Assembly: GCF_002088275.1 (NCBI RefSeq)
Contig: NZ_AQQS01000023.1
Coordinates: forward strand, 1-64,000
Reading direction: 5' to 3'
DNA from: Aurantimonas sp. 22II-16-19i
GTDB taxonomy: Bacteria > Pseudomonadota > Alphaproteobacteria > Rhizobiales > Rhizobiaceae
DNA length: 64,000 nt
The notes under the pieces are model-generated. The model was not told where the DNA came from. It searched no databases and worked only from the letters and a program-made list of their open reading frames with translations. The position numbers and the translations under genes are program-made. This document shows, piece after piece, positions 16,941 through 26,637 of the stretch; position 1 is the first letter of the stretch; every line of letters begins with the position of its first letter.

Positions 16941-18398
16941 TCAAACCTGAACAAGCTTGCCCGGGTTTAAGATATTGTTCGGATCGAACACGCGTTTGAT
17001 GGCGCGCATCAGATCCATCTCGGCGAGGGGCTTGGTGCGGGCGAGTTCGTCGCGCTTCAGAAGGCCGATGCCGTGCTCGGCCGAGAAGGTGCCGTCCATC
17101 CCGGCGACGATGGCGTGGACGCGCCCATTGATCTCGCGCCAGCGCGACAGGAAGGCCTCGGTGTCGGCGCCGACCGGCTGCGAGATGTTGTAGTGGACGT
17201 TGCCGTCGCCGAGATGGCCGAAGGAGCAGATCCGCGCCCCGGGGATCGCGTCCAGCACCGCCGCGTCGGCGGCGCGCAGGAAGGCCGGCACCATGGCGAC
17301 GGGCACGGCGACGTCGTGCTTGATCGAACCGCCCTCGGGCTTTTGCGCCCAGCTCATGGATTCGCGCATGTGCCAGAAGGCTTTCGCCTCGCCGAGGGAC
17401 TTGGCGATCGCCGCGTCCTCGACGACGCCGGCCTCCATCGCCTCCGACAAGAGCGCCTCCATCGTCTCGCGCGCATCCTCGGCCGAGCGGCTGGAGGAGA
17501 TCTCGACGAGCACGTACCAGGCATGGGGCGCCTGCATCGGATCGCGGGCGCCCTCGATGTGCCGCAGGACGAATTCGAGGGCGAGGCGGGGCATGAATTC
17601 GAAGCCCGTCAGCCCGGCTCCGCCGTGGCGCTCGGCGATGCGCAGCAGTTCGAGCGCATCCTCGGGCGAGGCGACGCCCGCATAGGCGACCTCGCGACCG
17701 GCGGGGCGCGGCACGAGTTTCAAGACGGCGCCGGTGATGATGCCGAGCGTGCCTTCGGAGCCGACGAGAAGGTTGCGGATGTCGTAGCCGCGATTGTCCT
17801 TCTTGAGGCGCCGGAGGCCGTGGAGGATCTCGCCCGAGGCCAGCACCGCCTCGATGCCGAGGCAGAGGTCGCGCGCATTGCCATAAGCGAGGACGCCGGT
17901 GCCGCCGGCATTCGAGGCAAGGTTGCCGCCGATCTCGCAGGATCCTTCCGAGCCGAGGGAGAGGGGGAACAACAGCCCGGCTTCCTCCGCCGCCTCCTGC
18001 ACCCGCTGCAGCACCACCCCGGCATCGACGGTGATCGTCCGGCCGACGGGGTCGATCTCGCGGATCGTGTCCAGCCGCGACAGTGAGAGGAGGATCTGGC
18101 CCGGCGAGCGGGGCGACTGCCCGCCGACATGGCCGGTATTGCCGCCCTGGGGCACCAGCGGCGTCCGGGTCTCGCTCGCGAGGCGGGCGATCGCGGCGAC
18201 TTCCCCGACGTTTCCCGGTCGCAGCACCATCGCCGCCGTGCCGGCGAACAACCCCCGCGTCTCGGTGAGATAGGGGGTCATGTCGGAGGGCTCGGTGAAG
18301 GCGTTCGCATCGCCGACGATGGCGGCGAAGCGTCGCTTGAGGTCGTCTGCGAGCGGCGCATCCTCGGGATCCGGGGGCAGGTCGATCTGTGCGGTCAT
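16941..18398 (-). CDS. FAD-binding 2-hydroxyacid dehydrogenase-type oxidoreductase (GlcD/D-LDH family)
   Basis: A 485-residue protein of the VAO/PCMH flavoprotein superfamily. The FAD-binding half has LVPQGGNTGHVGGQ and GGNLASNAGGTGVLAYGN (pyrophosphate loop). The C-terminal FAD_oxidase_C half has FGHLGDGNVHYN (metal and substrate histidines) and the signature SAEHGIGLLKRDEL. Relatives oxidise D-lactate, D-2-hydroxyglutarate or glycolate to 2-oxoacids and pass electrons to a quinone or ETF. The exact substrate is not decidable here. No signal peptide is seen. The sua5-type gene lies 83 bases upstream on the same strand and may be co-transcribed. Confidence 0.88.
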   Translation of the reverse strand: MTAQIDLPPDPEDAPLADDLKRRFAAIVGDANAFTEPSDMTPYLTETRGLFAGTAAMVLRPGNVGEVAAIARLASETRTPLVPQGGNTGHVGGQSPRSPGQILLSLSRLDTIREIDPVGRTITVDAGVVLQRVQEAAEEAGLLFPLSLGSEGSCEIGGNLASNAGGTGVLAYGNARDLCLGIEAVLASGEILHGLRRLKKDNRGYDIRNLLVGSEGTLGIITGAVLKLVPRPAGREVAYAGVASPEDALELLRIAERHGGAGLTGFEFMPRLALEFVLRHIEGARDPMQAPHAWYVLVEISSSRSAEDARETMEALLSEAMEAGVVEDAAIAKSLGEAKAFWHMRESMSWAQKPEGGSIKHDVAVPVAMVPAFLRAADAAVLDAIPGARICSFGHLGDGNVHYNISQPVGADTEAFLSRWREINGRVHAIVAGMDGTFSAEHGIGLLKRDELARTKPLAEMDLMRAIKRVFDPNNILNPGKLVQV

Positions 18399-18481
18399 GG
18401 AGATGGTCCGTCTGTCTCTTGTCGGGCCGAAGATAGCGCCGGCGCCTCGGCGGGCGAAGGCATCGGCCGTCGCCGGCTGGC

Positions 18482-19447
18482 CTATCGCGGGGCGGCGGCG
18501 CGCCGGAGCCGGTCGTTGATCGCCTCGCCGAGGCCCGTTTCGGGAATCGGTGCGACCGCGATCCTCGCGACGTCGGCGGAATCGAAGGCCGACAGCGCGG
18601 CAAACAGATTGGCCGCCGCCTCGGCGAGATTGCCGGTCGGGCTGAGATTGACGATCGCCATGGCGTTCTCCAGGCCGCTCGGCCGGCCGGGGCCGAAGGC
18701 GATGACGAATTCGCCGGGCTCGATCGCCTCGGCATCGAGCCGCACCCGCCCGCGCGGCGCGTAGTGGGAGGCAAGACCGCCCGGCGCGCTGATCGACGCG
18801 CCGGCCTCGGGATCTTCGACCGGGAGGCCAGACGCCTCCGTCAGGTCTTCTCGCGAGATCGCGCCGGCGCGCAGCAGGACGAGCCGGTCGCCCTCCGGCC
18901 GGACGATGGTCGATTCGACGCCGACGGGAGAGGGGCCGGCGTCGAGGATCAGCGGGATCCGGCCGGAAAGCCCGCGCATGACCGCCTCGGCGCTGGTGCC
19001 GGTGACGCGGCCGGAGGGATTGGCGCTGGGGGCGACGATCGGCCGGCCGAGCCGGCCGGCGAGCCGTGCGGCGACGCCGCGGGGCAGGCGGATCGCGACG
19101 GTGGCAAGGCCGGCCGTCGCCAGCGGATGGACCGGCGCGTCCGGCGCCAGTGGCACGACGAGGGTGAGAGGCCCGGGCCAGAACCTCGCTGCAAGAGCCG
19201 CCGCGATGTCGTCGAAGATGCCGGTGCGCCGCGCCATCTCGATTGAATCGACGTGACAGATCAGCGGGTTGAAGCGTGGCCGACCCTTGGCGGCGAAGAT
19301 CGCCGCGACGGCCGTGCCCGAAGCGCTGTCGCCGGCCAAGCCATAGACGGTCTCCGTCGGCAGGGCGACGAGGCCGCCGGCGCGCAGGAGAGCTTCGGCG
19401 CGGGGCTCGGCTTCGGGATCGGAAAGGGCGAGGATCTCGGTCTGCAT
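18482..19447 (-). CDS. L-threonylcarbamoyladenylate synthase (Sua5 type)
   Basis: A 321-residue protein. It makes threonylcarbamoyl-AMP from threonine, bicarbonate and ATP, the first step of the universal t6A37 tRNA modification. The YrdC-like domain (1-200) contains LPTETVYGLAGD, KGRPRFNPLICHV and APSANPSG; the C-terminal Sua5 domain starts with PGGLASHYAPR. The length fits Sua5 rather than the short YrdC/TsaC form. The ATG at 19447 is the family start; the frame runs 72 codons further upstream without family similarity. Confidence 0.92.
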   Translation of the reverse strand: MQTEILALSDPEAEPRAEALLRAGGLVALPTETVYGLAGDSASGTAVAAIFAAKGRPRFNPLICHVDSIEMARRTGIFDDIAAALAARFWPGPLTLVVPLAPDAPVHPLATAGLATVAIRLPRGVAARLAGRLGRPIVAPSANPSGRVTGTSAEAVMRGLSGRIPLILDAGPSPVGVESTIVRPEGDRLVLLRAGAISREDLTEASGLPVEDPEAGASISAPGGLASHYAPRGRVRLDAEAIEPGEFVIAFGPGRPSGLENAMAIVNLSPTGNLAEAAANLFAALSAFDSADVARIAVAPIPETGLGEAINDRLRRAAAPR

Positions 19448-19586
19448 GAGGCGTTGGATCGCAGACCCGGCGCCCGAAGGAAAGCCCCGATCTTCGTGCG
19501 GCCTTTTGCGCGGCCGTTCAAAACGGCCGACCCGGCCATACGCGCCGGCAATGCGGTGCGGGATGAGGGCGTTGGAAAACCCGGCT

Positions 19587-21101
19587 TCAGCGGGTCGCTT
19601 CGAAGGCGCCGAAGATGCGGCGGTCGGCGATGCCGAGCGCGGCGAGATGGTCATGCGACACACGCCGCACGCGGCTGCCGCGATCGGACCGATCGGCGCC
19701 GAGCTGCGACAGCACCCGGGCCGGCATCGGCAGGGCGTTGGCCCGGCGCTCGGCCTCGGCGGTGGCGATCACCTCCAGCACTCGGGAACTCTCGAGGCCG
19801 GCGCGCTCGTCCTTGCGCAGGGTCTCTGCCGGCGTGTCGGCCTGGTGCCGGACCGCGGCCTCGGCCGGGGAGGCGAGCATCCGGTCGAGGCTGCGGGCAG
19901 CCCTGGAGATGGTCTCCCGGAACGACTTCAGGTGCGGCGCGATCGCGGCGGCAGCTTCCTGCGCCGGTGTCGATGCCTGAACCGATGCCGTCGCAGACGC
20001 GGCTCCGTTGGGCATCCCGGCGAGGCTACCGTCGCCGTCCTTGCCGCCAGCAGCATGGCCCTTGGCGAGGTTGGTCAGCATCTGCAGCGGGTCGATCGTG
20101 GCGCGGTGTTCGGCCGGGCCATAGGCGGCGAGGAGCGTGTCACCGGGATCCGACGGCGTCGCCTGCTTGCCGATCTCGTTGGCCGCGGCAACGGCCTTGC
20201 GGGTCTCCTGCGACACCGAGGCGATCAGCGCGTCGGCCTCGCCGGTGCCCGGCGTCTCGATCAGCTCGTCGAAGGGCCAGGCTTTCTTCAGGCCCGCGGT
20301 GTCGAGTGTCGAGACGTTGACGTCGATGTCCATCTGGGCGCCCTTCACCCGGTACGGGCAGGACGACTTGTTGCAGTTGTGCATGGAGGAGAACTGCCAC
20401 AGCGCGTAGGACGGCCAGGTCTCCTCGGGAAACTTGCCGGTGATGTCGCCGCGATAGCGGGCATACCAGAGCGGCAGGCGGGACAGGAGCGGGTAGTCCG
20501 CCCGGTTGTCGGAGATGTATTGGGCGGTCGAGCCGTTGGTGTAGAGGACGGGATAGCGGCCGGTGCGGATCTTGATCTGGTCGGCGAAGATCTCGGCGTC
20601 GGACAGGCTCATCCACTCGTCGGAATTGTCCTCGATGTCGATGGCGAGGAGATCGTCCTCGGCCGGCTCGGCGAAATCGACGAAGTGATCCGCCTGGGCC
20701 CGCGGATTGCCGGGGCGGCCGAGATGGTAGGCGCCCCAGAGCAGCCCCTTCATCTTCGCCATCTGCCGGCGGGTCTGGTAGAGTTCCTTGGTGACCGAGT
20801 ACTTCCACCAGCGGTTCTGGCAGAGCTTGTAGTCGTCGTCCTTCAGCTTGCTGCAGTTCCACTCCGGCGGCAGACCGTCGGACGCCTTGTTGATGAACCC
20901 TGCGATGCGCTCGTCCGAGGTGAGTTCCTGCCAGTCGATCGGATTGAACTCGTAGGCGTCGATGACCAGCGCCTTGTCGGAAGCCTTCCATGGCTCGTCC
21001 CAGGCGGCAGTGGCCGGCGTCGCGCTCGCAAATACGAGACCGTATGCCAGGAACAGCGCGAGACTCATCGCGGCTGCGAATGCAGCGCTTTGGTTCGTCA
21101 T
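19587..21101 (-). CDS. exported GH25-like glycoside hydrolase with long C-terminal tail
   Basis: A 504-residue protein with a signal peptide (residues 1-33, ending ATA-AW). Residues ~45-255 resemble a GH25 (Chalaropsis-type) muramidase: strand 1 with Asp in LVIDAYEFNPIDW, LLWGAYHLGRPGNP, the acidic LLAIDIEDNSDEW and the late WQFSS. Five cysteines (WNCSKL, KLCQN, HNCNKSSCPY) may form disulfides. The last ~250 residues are Ala/Glu/Arg-rich without recognisable domain, and could be a wall- or membrane-associating tail. Muramidase activity is likely but DIEDN differs a little from the usual DxE, so activity is not certain. Confidence 0.78.
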   Translation of the reverse strand: MTNQSAAFAAAMSLALFLAYGLVFASATPATAAWDEPWKASDKALVIDAYEFNPIDWQELTSDERIAGFINKASDGLPPEWNCSKLKDDDYKLCQNRWWKYSVTKELYQTRRQMAKMKGLLWGAYHLGRPGNPRAQADHFVDFAEPAEDDLLAIDIEDNSDEWMSLSDAEIFADQIKIRTGRYPVLYTNGSTAQYISDNRADYPLLSRLPLWYARYRGDITGKFPEETWPSYALWQFSSMHNCNKSSCPYRVKGAQMDIDVNVSTLDTAGLKKAWPFDELIETPGTGEADALIASVSQETRKAVAAANEIGKQATPSDPGDTLLAAYGPAEHRATIDPLQMLTNLAKGHAAGGKDGDGSLAGMPNGAASATASVQASTPAQEAAAAIAPHLKSFRETISRAARSLDRMLASPAEAAVRHQADTPAETLRKDERAGLESSRVLEVIATAEAERRANALPMPARVLSQLGADRSDRGSRVRRVSHDHLAALGIADRRIFGAFEATR

Positions 21102-21562
21102 GTCTTCGAAGCCCCCTCGAAGTCGCTCGGCGAATGTTACGATGTCAGGAGCGTATCCCCGAGGCTTGCGCCTCCACTCCTGACCGTGACTGCCTCTTTC
21201 CCCTGAGAATTAGGCAGGTTCCGGGCGAGGCGCTTCACGAATTGTTACAGGCTACCGTTTCGTGAGCGCTGTTGCACCGGTCCCGCATCATCAATGCAGA
21301 GTATGGCGAATTTGATGCAATCTTGACACGTTAGTTCTTGCAGAGGGTTAACGTCCCCGCAGCGCCTCCACGCATGATCCCGCCGCGTCGGCTCGGCGCG
21401 ATCGCCCCTAGTCGCCGCGCACAGCCGTGCCGTTCGGGATTAAGCCTCGGTTCAGCTTCGTTGCGGAAGCGACCGTCGAGGCGGCCGCTTCCCGGGCGAT
21501 GGCCGCCGGCGTGGCGGTCGCTCGCATGCCGAGGGGCAGGGACGCGGATGCGTCCGCCCGGA
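21102..21562. other. intergenic region between glyS and the GH25-like gene
   Basis: About 460 bases with no convincing gene. The part near 21200-21340 is AT-richer than its surroundings and is probably the promoter region of the minus-strand GH25-like gene. I assign no specific site. Confidence 0.45.
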
Positions 21563-23824
21563 TCACCCTGCGATGCGGGAAAAGTCCGCCACCCTGGCGC
21601 AGGCGGCGCGGATGCGGGCGAGCAGGGCCAGGCGGTTGGCCCGCACCGCATCGTCCTCGGCGTTCACCAGCACCGCATCGAAGAACGCGTCGACCGGCGC
21701 GCGCAGCAGGGCGAGGCCCGCCATCGCCCGTTCATAGTCGGCAGTCTGCAGGGCCGCGGAGAGAGCAGCCTCGGCGGTCCCGATGGCGGAAAAGAGGGCC
21801 GTCTCCTCGGCCTGCGTCAGCAATGCGGGATCGACGGAGGCGGCGATTGCCGTGCCCTTCTTCTCCTCGGCGGCGAGGATGTTCGCGGCGCGGCGATAGC
21901 CGGCGAGGAGATTGAGGCCGTCCTCGGTGGCGAGGAAGGAGCCCAGCGCCTCGACGCGGCGGGTGACGTCGAGGAGGTCGTCGTTGTGCGTCGACATCGC
22001 AGAGGTCGCGCCCGCCGCGCCGCCCTCCGGGCTGCTGCCCATCTCCCCAACAAGGGGGGAGGTCGAAGCGTCGGCCTCGGCGCCTCCCGAAAGAACCGCG
22101 TCGACGAGATCGTGGCGGGCGCCGGAATCGCGCAGCTGGACCTTCAGCCGGTCGTGGAAGAAGGCGAGGAGGTCGCCCGCCGGTGTGAAGCCGCCGAGGC
22201 GGAGCGTCAGCCCGTTCTCCAGCACCACCCGGATCACCCCCAGCGCCGCCCGCCGCAGCGCATACGGATCCTTCGACCCCGTCGGCTTCTCGTCGATCGC
22301 CCAGAAGCCGACCAGCATGTCGAGCTTGTCGGCGAGCGAGACGCAGATCGCCACCGGGTCGGCCGGGACCTGGTCGCCAGGGCCGAGCGGCTTGTAGTGG
22401 TCCTCGATCGCCGCCTGGACCGACGGGTGCTCGCCCTGCAGCGCGGCGTAGTAGCGCCCCATCAGGCCCTGCAGCTCCGGAAACTCGCCGACCGCCTCGG
22501 TGGTGAGGTCGGCCTTGGCGAGCACCGCCGCGCGTTTCACGTGACGCGTCAGCTCATCGGCCGAGACCTTTTCGCCGGCAAGCTCCGCCCCGTCCGGATA
22601 GACCGTCGCCGCTATCGTCTCGGCCAGCGCGGCGATCCGCTGCACCCGCTCGCCTTGCGTGCCGAGCTTGGCGTGGAACGTCACGCCCAGCGTGTCGAGT
22701 TTCGCCATCCGCTGGTCGAGCGGCTTTGCAAGGATGAGGCCGAGCTTGTCCGCCGAGGACTTCAGGCTTTCGACGTCCGGCAGGTCGGCCTGATCGGTCT
22801 CCCAGAAATACAAAGCATCGGACAGCCGGGCGCGGACCACCTTGCCGTTGCCGCGGGCGATGTCCGTCCCGCCGTCGCTGGCGGCGATGTTGGAGACCAG
22901 CAGGAAGTCGTTGGAGAGGGTGGAGGTCTGGCCACCGCCTTGCGGCCGGGTGACGAAGCACTTCTGGTTCGCCTTGATGGTGAGCTGGATGACCTCCGGC
23001 GGAATTTGCAGGAACTCCGCCTCGAAGGCGCCCATCAGCGTCACCGGCCATTCGACGAGGCCGCAGACCTCCTCGAGCAGCCCCTCGTCCGGCACCACTT
23101 CGAGCCCCTTGGCGAAGGCGAGGTTTTCGGCGTCGTGGCGGATGATGTCCTTGCGGCGCTCGGCGTCGAGCACGACGAAGGCCCTTTCGAGCCCCGCCGC
23201 ATAGTCGTCGAAGCGCCGCACCTTGAACGGCTCCGGCGCATGAAAGCGGTGGCCGGCGGTCATGTTGCCCGCCCGGATGCCGCCGACTTCGAAGTCGACG
23301 ACGATCGGCTCCTCGGTCTCCGGCCCGAAGGTGCAGAGGATCGACTGCAGCGGGCGCACCCAGCGAAGCGAGCCCGGCGCCGCCGAGGCGGGACCCCAGC
23401 GCATCGATTTCGGCCAGGGAAAGTCGCGGAGGATCTTCGGCATCGCCTCGGCGATGATTTCTTCGGCCGCCCGCCCCGGCTTCCTGATGATCGCGACGTA
23501 GAAGTCGCCTTTCTTCGGGTCGGACTGGACGCTGGCCTCCTCGATCGAGGCCAGCCCGGCGCCGCGCAAAAAGCCTTCGATGGCCTTTTCAGGCGCATCG
23601 GTGCGCGGGCCCTTGCGCTCCTCGACGACGTCCTTCGAGCGCGCCTCGACGCCCCTGACATCGAGGGTCAGCCGGCGCGGCGTCCAGTATTCCCGCGCGC
23701 CCTCATAGGTCAGGCCGGCCTCGACGAGGGCGTCGGTGACGAGCTTCTTCAGATCCCCCGCCGCCTTGCGCTGCATGCGGGCGGGGATTTCCTCGGAGCG
23801 GAGTTCGAGCAGAAGGTCGGGCAT
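21563..23824 (-). CDS. glyS: glycine--tRNA ligase beta subunit
   Basis: A 753-residue beta subunit of the alpha2beta2 glycyl-tRNA synthetase, which binds tRNA-Gly for charging in the cytoplasm. It starts with the family sequence [18 protein letters not shown] and has the [14 protein letters not shown] and [13 protein letters not shown] stretches. The ATG at 23824 is chosen on this similarity. The glyQ partner is not in the window; a DUF559 gene lies upstream. Between the conserved RHDLVDAVL and [14 protein letters not shown] segments there is an extra ~33 residues (about 22085-21985) containing [15 protein letters not shown]. This matches a palindromic repeat in the DNA and appears to be an in-frame insertion. 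Confidence 0.95.
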   Translation of the reverse strand: MPDLLLELRSEEIPARMQRKAAGDLKKLVTDALVEAGLTYEGAREYWTPRRLTLDVRGVEARSKDVVEERKGPRTDAPEKAIEGFLRGAGLASIEEASVQSDPKKGDFYVAIIRKPGRAAEEIIAEAMPKILRDFPWPKSMRWGPASAAPGSLRWVRPLQSILCTFGPETEEPIVVDFEVGGIRAGNMTAGHRFHAPEPFKVRRFDDYAAGLERAFVVLDAERRKDIIRHDAENLAFAKGLEVVPDEGLLEEVCGLVEWPVTLMGAFEAEFLQIPPEVIQLTIKANQKCFVTRPQGGGQTSTLSNDFLLVSNIAASDGGTDIARGNGKVVRARLSDALYFWETDQADLPDVESLKSSADKLGLILAKPLDQRMAKLDTLGVTFHAKLGTQGERVQRIAALAETIAATVYPDGAELAGEKVSADELTRHVKRAAVLAKADLTTEAVGEFPELQGLMGRYYAALQGEHPSVQAAIEDHYKPLGPGDQVPADPVAICVSLADKLDMLVGFWAIDEKPTGSKDPYALRRAALGVIRVVLENGLTLRLGGFTPAGDLLAFFHDRLKVQLRDSGARHDLVDAVLSGGAEADASTSPLVGEMGSSPEGGAAGATSAMSTHNDDLLDVTRRVEALGSFLATEDGLNLLAGYRRAANILAAEEKKGTAIAASVDPALLTQAEETALFSAIGTAEAALSAALQTADYERAMAGLALLRAPVDAFFDAVLVNAEDDAVRANRLALLARIRAACARVADFSRIAG
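22043..22061. repeat. palindromic repeat core inside glyS
   Basis: CTCCCCAACAAGGGGGGAG is an imperfect palindrome lying in the glyS frame. Its half-sites (CCTCCCCC and TGGGGAG on the minus strand) are shared with the intergenic repeat at 23841-23961. The surrounding ~100 bases encode residues that appear to be absent from other GlyS proteins (from memory). Confidence 0.6.
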
Positions 23825-23840
23825 GGTTTCGACGGTCCTC

Positions 23841-23961
23841 ACCCTCCCCTCGATGGGGAGGGTCGGCGCGTCAGCGCCGGGGTGGGGTGGGACGCCGCCG
23901 CCACCCCCCACCCGCCGCTTCGCGGCGACCTCCCCACGCTGGGGGAGGTGGGGCGGAGGGT
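23841..23961. repeat. composite palindromic repeat upstream of glyS
   Basis: A run of palindromes: ACCCTCCCC/GGGGAGGGT (23841-23863), GGCGC/GCGCC (23865-23878), CGCCG/CGGCG around a TTCG loop (about 23913-23927) and CCTCCCC/GGGGAGG (23929-23948). It lies 16 bases upstream of the glyS start codon. From memory, such GGGGAGG-rich hairpins are dispersed repeats of rhizobial genomes. Confidence 0.7.
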
Positions 23962-24049
23962 CAGCCGCCGCGCATTATTTGCCGCCGCTCTTCGGCCAGG
24001 CCAAGAGTTGTGTCAAGCATGCAGCTTTGGTTAGGTTGGATGATGAGCG

Positions 24050-24427
24050 TCAGCCTCGCCGAACCATGCTTCGTCGCTCCTCGACCGCTGCAAATATCGT
24101 GTCCAGGACGGCGTTCAGTTCAAAACGAACATCGTCGTTCCGGAAGCGCAGGACGCGATAGCCCTGGGATTCGAGCCAGCGATCTCTTTCGAAATCCGCT
24201 CTCGCGTGAGCAGGATGGCCGTGCTGTGCGCCGTCGATCTCGATGACCAGTTTCAGACGATGGGAGGCGAAATCGACGATATATGACCCGAGAGGAACCT
24301 GACGCCTGAAATGCGTCCCATCGACCGGTATTTTCTCCAGATGCCGCCAGAGCCTACGCTCCCAATCCGTTTGGTTGGCTCGCAGGTCGTTGGCTCTACG
24401 GCGTTTGAATTTGTCGATGCCGTTCAT
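24050..24427 (-). CDS. DUF559 endonuclease-like protein
   Basis: A 125-residue protein with the compact PD-(D/E)XK-like core of the DUF559 family, related to Vsr very-short-patch endonucleases. It opens with a basic stretch (FKRRRANDLRANQTDWERRL), followed by FRRQVPLGSYIVDFASHRLK, the acidic VIEIDGAQH, and a YRVLRFRNDDV strand. Function is not established; DNA nicking or repair is the usual guess. It lies upstream of glyS on the same strand with the composite repeat between them. Genes of this type are often found next to rhizobial repeats or as isolated insertions. Confidence 0.82.
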   Translation of the reverse strand: MNGIDKFKRRRANDLRANQTDWERRLWRHLEKIPVDGTHFRRQVPLGSYIVDFASHRLKLVIEIDGAQHGHPAHARADFERDRWLESQGYRVLRFRNDDVRFELNAVLDTIFAAVEERRSMVRRG

Positions 24428-24487
24428 CGTGCCCCCCCTCGGCGATTGTATCGCCCGACGGGCCGAGGCGCTACGGGTCTCTTCCCC

Positions 24488-25378
24488 TCAGATCCCCCCG
24501 CCGAACGTGTCGCAGGCGGCGACCTCGCCGGTCTCGTAGCCGGTCCGGAACCATTTCCGCCGCTGCTCGGAGGTGCCGTGGGTGAAACTGTCCGGCACCA
24601 CCACGCCCTGGCCCCGCTTCTGCAGCGTGTCGTCGCCGATCTGGCCGGCGGCGTTCAGCGCCTCGTCGATGTCGCCTTCTTCGACGATGCCGTCGCCCTT
24701 GGCGTCATGGGCCCAGATGCCGGCATAGCAGTCGGCCTGCAGCTCGACCCGCACCGAGATCGCGTTGCCTTCGCTCGCCGAGACGTTCTGCCGCTGCCGG
24801 TTGGTGCGATCGAGGACGCCGGTGACGTTCTGGATGTGATGGCCGACCTCGTGGGCGATGACATAGGCCTGGGCGAAGTCGCCCGGCGCGCCGAGCTGGT
24901 TCTTCAGCTGCCGGAAGAAGGTGAGGTCGAGATAGAGCTTGCTGTCGGCCGGGCAGTAGAACGGCCCGGTCGCCGATCCGGCGCTGCCGCAGGCCGAACG
25001 GACCTGGTCGTCGAACAGGACGAGGGTGGGTTTCGGATAGGTCTCGCCGGCCGCCTGGAACCTCTGGCCCCAGGTGTCCTCGGTCTCGGCGAGGACGGTG
25101 GCGACGAAGTCGTCGGTCTCGTCGGCGGTGCCGGCCACCCCCGGCCCGCGCTGGGTGGTCTGGACGCTGCCGCCGCCGTCGTCCATGCCGCCGAGCAGCG
25201 CCAGCGGATTGATGCCGAAGCCGAGCCACAAGACCAGCGCGATGATGATGAGGCCGATGCCGCCGCCGCCGCCGGCCCGCACCGGAATGCGCATGCCGCC
25301 TCCGCCCCTGCCGCCGAAACCGCCGCCGCCGCGCCGGTCCTCGATGTTGTCCGACTGCCGTCGCCCGCGCCAACGCAT
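24488..25378 (-). CDS. neutral zinc metallopeptidase, YpfJ family
   Basis: A 296-residue membrane-anchored protein. The N-terminus is Gly/Arg-rich (residues 1-40), with one transmembrane segment at about 41-62 (GIGLIIIALVLWLGFGINPL). The periplasmic domain has the zinc motif HEVGHH in AYVIAHEVGHHIQN and the downstream third-ligand region VELQADCYAGIWAHD. Members of this family (PF04228) are predicted proteases with unknown substrates. Two cysteines around residue 130 (SACGSAGS, FYCPADS) may pair. It is the first minus-strand gene after the divergent ABC exporter. Confidence 0.88.
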   Translation of the reverse strand: MRWRGRRQSDNIEDRRGGGGFGGRGGGGMRIPVRAGGGGGIGLIIIALVLWLGFGINPLALLGGMDDGGGSVQTTQRGPGVAGTADETDDFVATVLAETEDTWGQRFQAAGETYPKPTLVLFDDQVRSACGSAGSATGPFYCPADSKLYLDLTFFRQLKNQLGAPGDFAQAYVIAHEVGHHIQNVTGVLDRTNRQRQNVSASEGNAISVRVELQADCYAGIWAHDAKGDGIVEEGDIDEALNAAGQIGDDTLQKRGQGVVVPDSFTHGTSEQRRKWFRTGYETGEVAACDTFGGGI

Positions 25379-25692
25379 CCTGTGAATCCCTCGATCGTGC
25401 CGGCATCGCGGCGAAGTCGTCCCTTGGCGGCGGAACTAGAGCGGCCACGACGAAAGTGTCACGCCCCCACGTGAAATGATCGGTCGGCCGGCCTTGCCGA
25501 CGGCCTTCCAGCCCGCGGAAAGCCGGTAGCGGGATCCGTGGATATCGAGACCGACGGAGCCCTCCGGGACGAGGCCGACAGAACCGCAGGCTCGATCGGA
25601 GCCGGCTACCCACTTTCCCCGCAGCCCTTGCCGCCTATGTGGCCAAAAGCTCCCGCCGGCGCGCCCGGACGAACTGCGATCGGTCGAACTTG
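25379..25692. other. divergent intergenic region
   Basis: About 315 bases between the minus-strand metalloprotease gene and the plus-strand ABC exporter. It should hold promoters for both. I found no gene, terminator or repeat in it. Confidence 0.4.
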
Positions 25693-26637
25693 ATGCAATC
25701 CACCAACGCCGCTCATCCCATCCTCGCCGTCCGCGGCGTGTCGAAGACCTACGAGGGCGGCTTTCAGGCGCTGAAGTCCGTCGATCTCGAGATCGCGCGG
25801 GGCGAGATCTTCGCGCTGCTCGGCCCGAACGGCGCCGGCAAGACGACGCTGATCTCGATCATCTGCGGCATCGTCAATCTTTCGTCCGGCGAGATCACCG
25901 TCGACGGCCACGACATCGGCCGGGACTACCGGGCGGCGCGATCGAAGATCGGCCTCGTGCCTCAGGAGCTGACCACCGACGCCTTCGAGAGCGTGTGGGA
26001 TACGGTGTCCTTCTCCCGCGGCCTGTTCGGCAAGAAAAAGAACCCGGCGCATATCGAGAAGGTGCTGCGCGACCTGTCCCTGTGGGACAAGCGCGACAAC
26101 AAGATCATGACGCTCTCCGGCGGCATGAAGCGCCGCGTCCTGATCGCCAAGGCGCTGTCCCACGAGCCGGAGCTGCTCTTCCTCGACGAGCCGACCGCCG
26201 GCGTCGACGTGGCGCTGCGCCGCGAAATGTGGGAGGTGGTGCGCAAGCTGCGCGAGAATGGCGTGACCATCATCCTGACCACCCACTACATCGAGGAAGC
26301 CGAGATGATGGCCGACCGCATCGGTGTCATCTCGAAGGGCGAGCTGATCCTCGTCGAGGAGAAGGCCGAACTGATGCGCAAGCTCGGCCACAAGGAGCTG
26401 ATCCTGCATCTGCAGGAGCCGCTGGCCGCACTCCCGCCCGGCTTCTCGGACTACGACCTGTCGCTCTCGGCGCAGGGCCACAGCCTCACCTATTCCTACG
26501 ACACCAATGCCGAGCGGACGGGGATCGCCAGCCTCATGCGACGGCTCGCGGAGCAGGGGATCCGCTTCCGCGACGTCTCCACCAAGCAGTCGACGCTGGA
26601 GGAGATCTTCGTCAACCTCGTCGAGGAGAGGGCATGA
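25693..26637 (+). CDS. ABC-2 type exporter ATP-binding protein
   Basis: A 314-residue ABC ATPase. It has Walker [11 protein letters not shown], the Q-loop VPQELTTD, signature LSGGMKRRV, Walker [13 protein letters not shown] and the H-loop TTHYIEEAE. The C-terminal 80 residues are the extra domain usual in DrrA/CcmA-like exporters. It powers the permease encoded next, which overlaps it by four bases (ATGA). The ATG at 25693 (MQSTNAAH) was chosen because the domain begins soon after; an in-frame GTG at 25639 has no better ribosome site. The cargo is unknown; drug, lipid or polysaccharide export are the usual options. Confidence 0.92.
   Translation: MQSTNAAHPILAVRGVSKTYEGGFQALKSVDLEIARGEIFALLGPNGAGKTTLISIICGIVNLSSGEITVDGHDIGRDYRAARSKIGLVPQELTTDAFESVWDTVSFSRGLFGKKKNPAHIEKVLRDLSLWDKRDNKIMTLSGGMKRRVLIAKALSHEPELLFLDEPTAGVDVALRREMWEVVRKLRENGVTIILTTHYIEEAEMMADRIGVISKGELILVEEKAELMRKLGHKELILHLQEPLAALPPGFSDYDLSLSAQGHSLTYSYDTNAERTGIASLMRRLAEQGIRFRDVSTKQSTLEEIFVNLVEERA

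Noticed and set aside
21338-24034. An 898-codon plus-strand open frame opposite glyS.
   Set aside because: Mirror of glyS; repetitive Arg/Gly/Val-rich translation without family resemblance.
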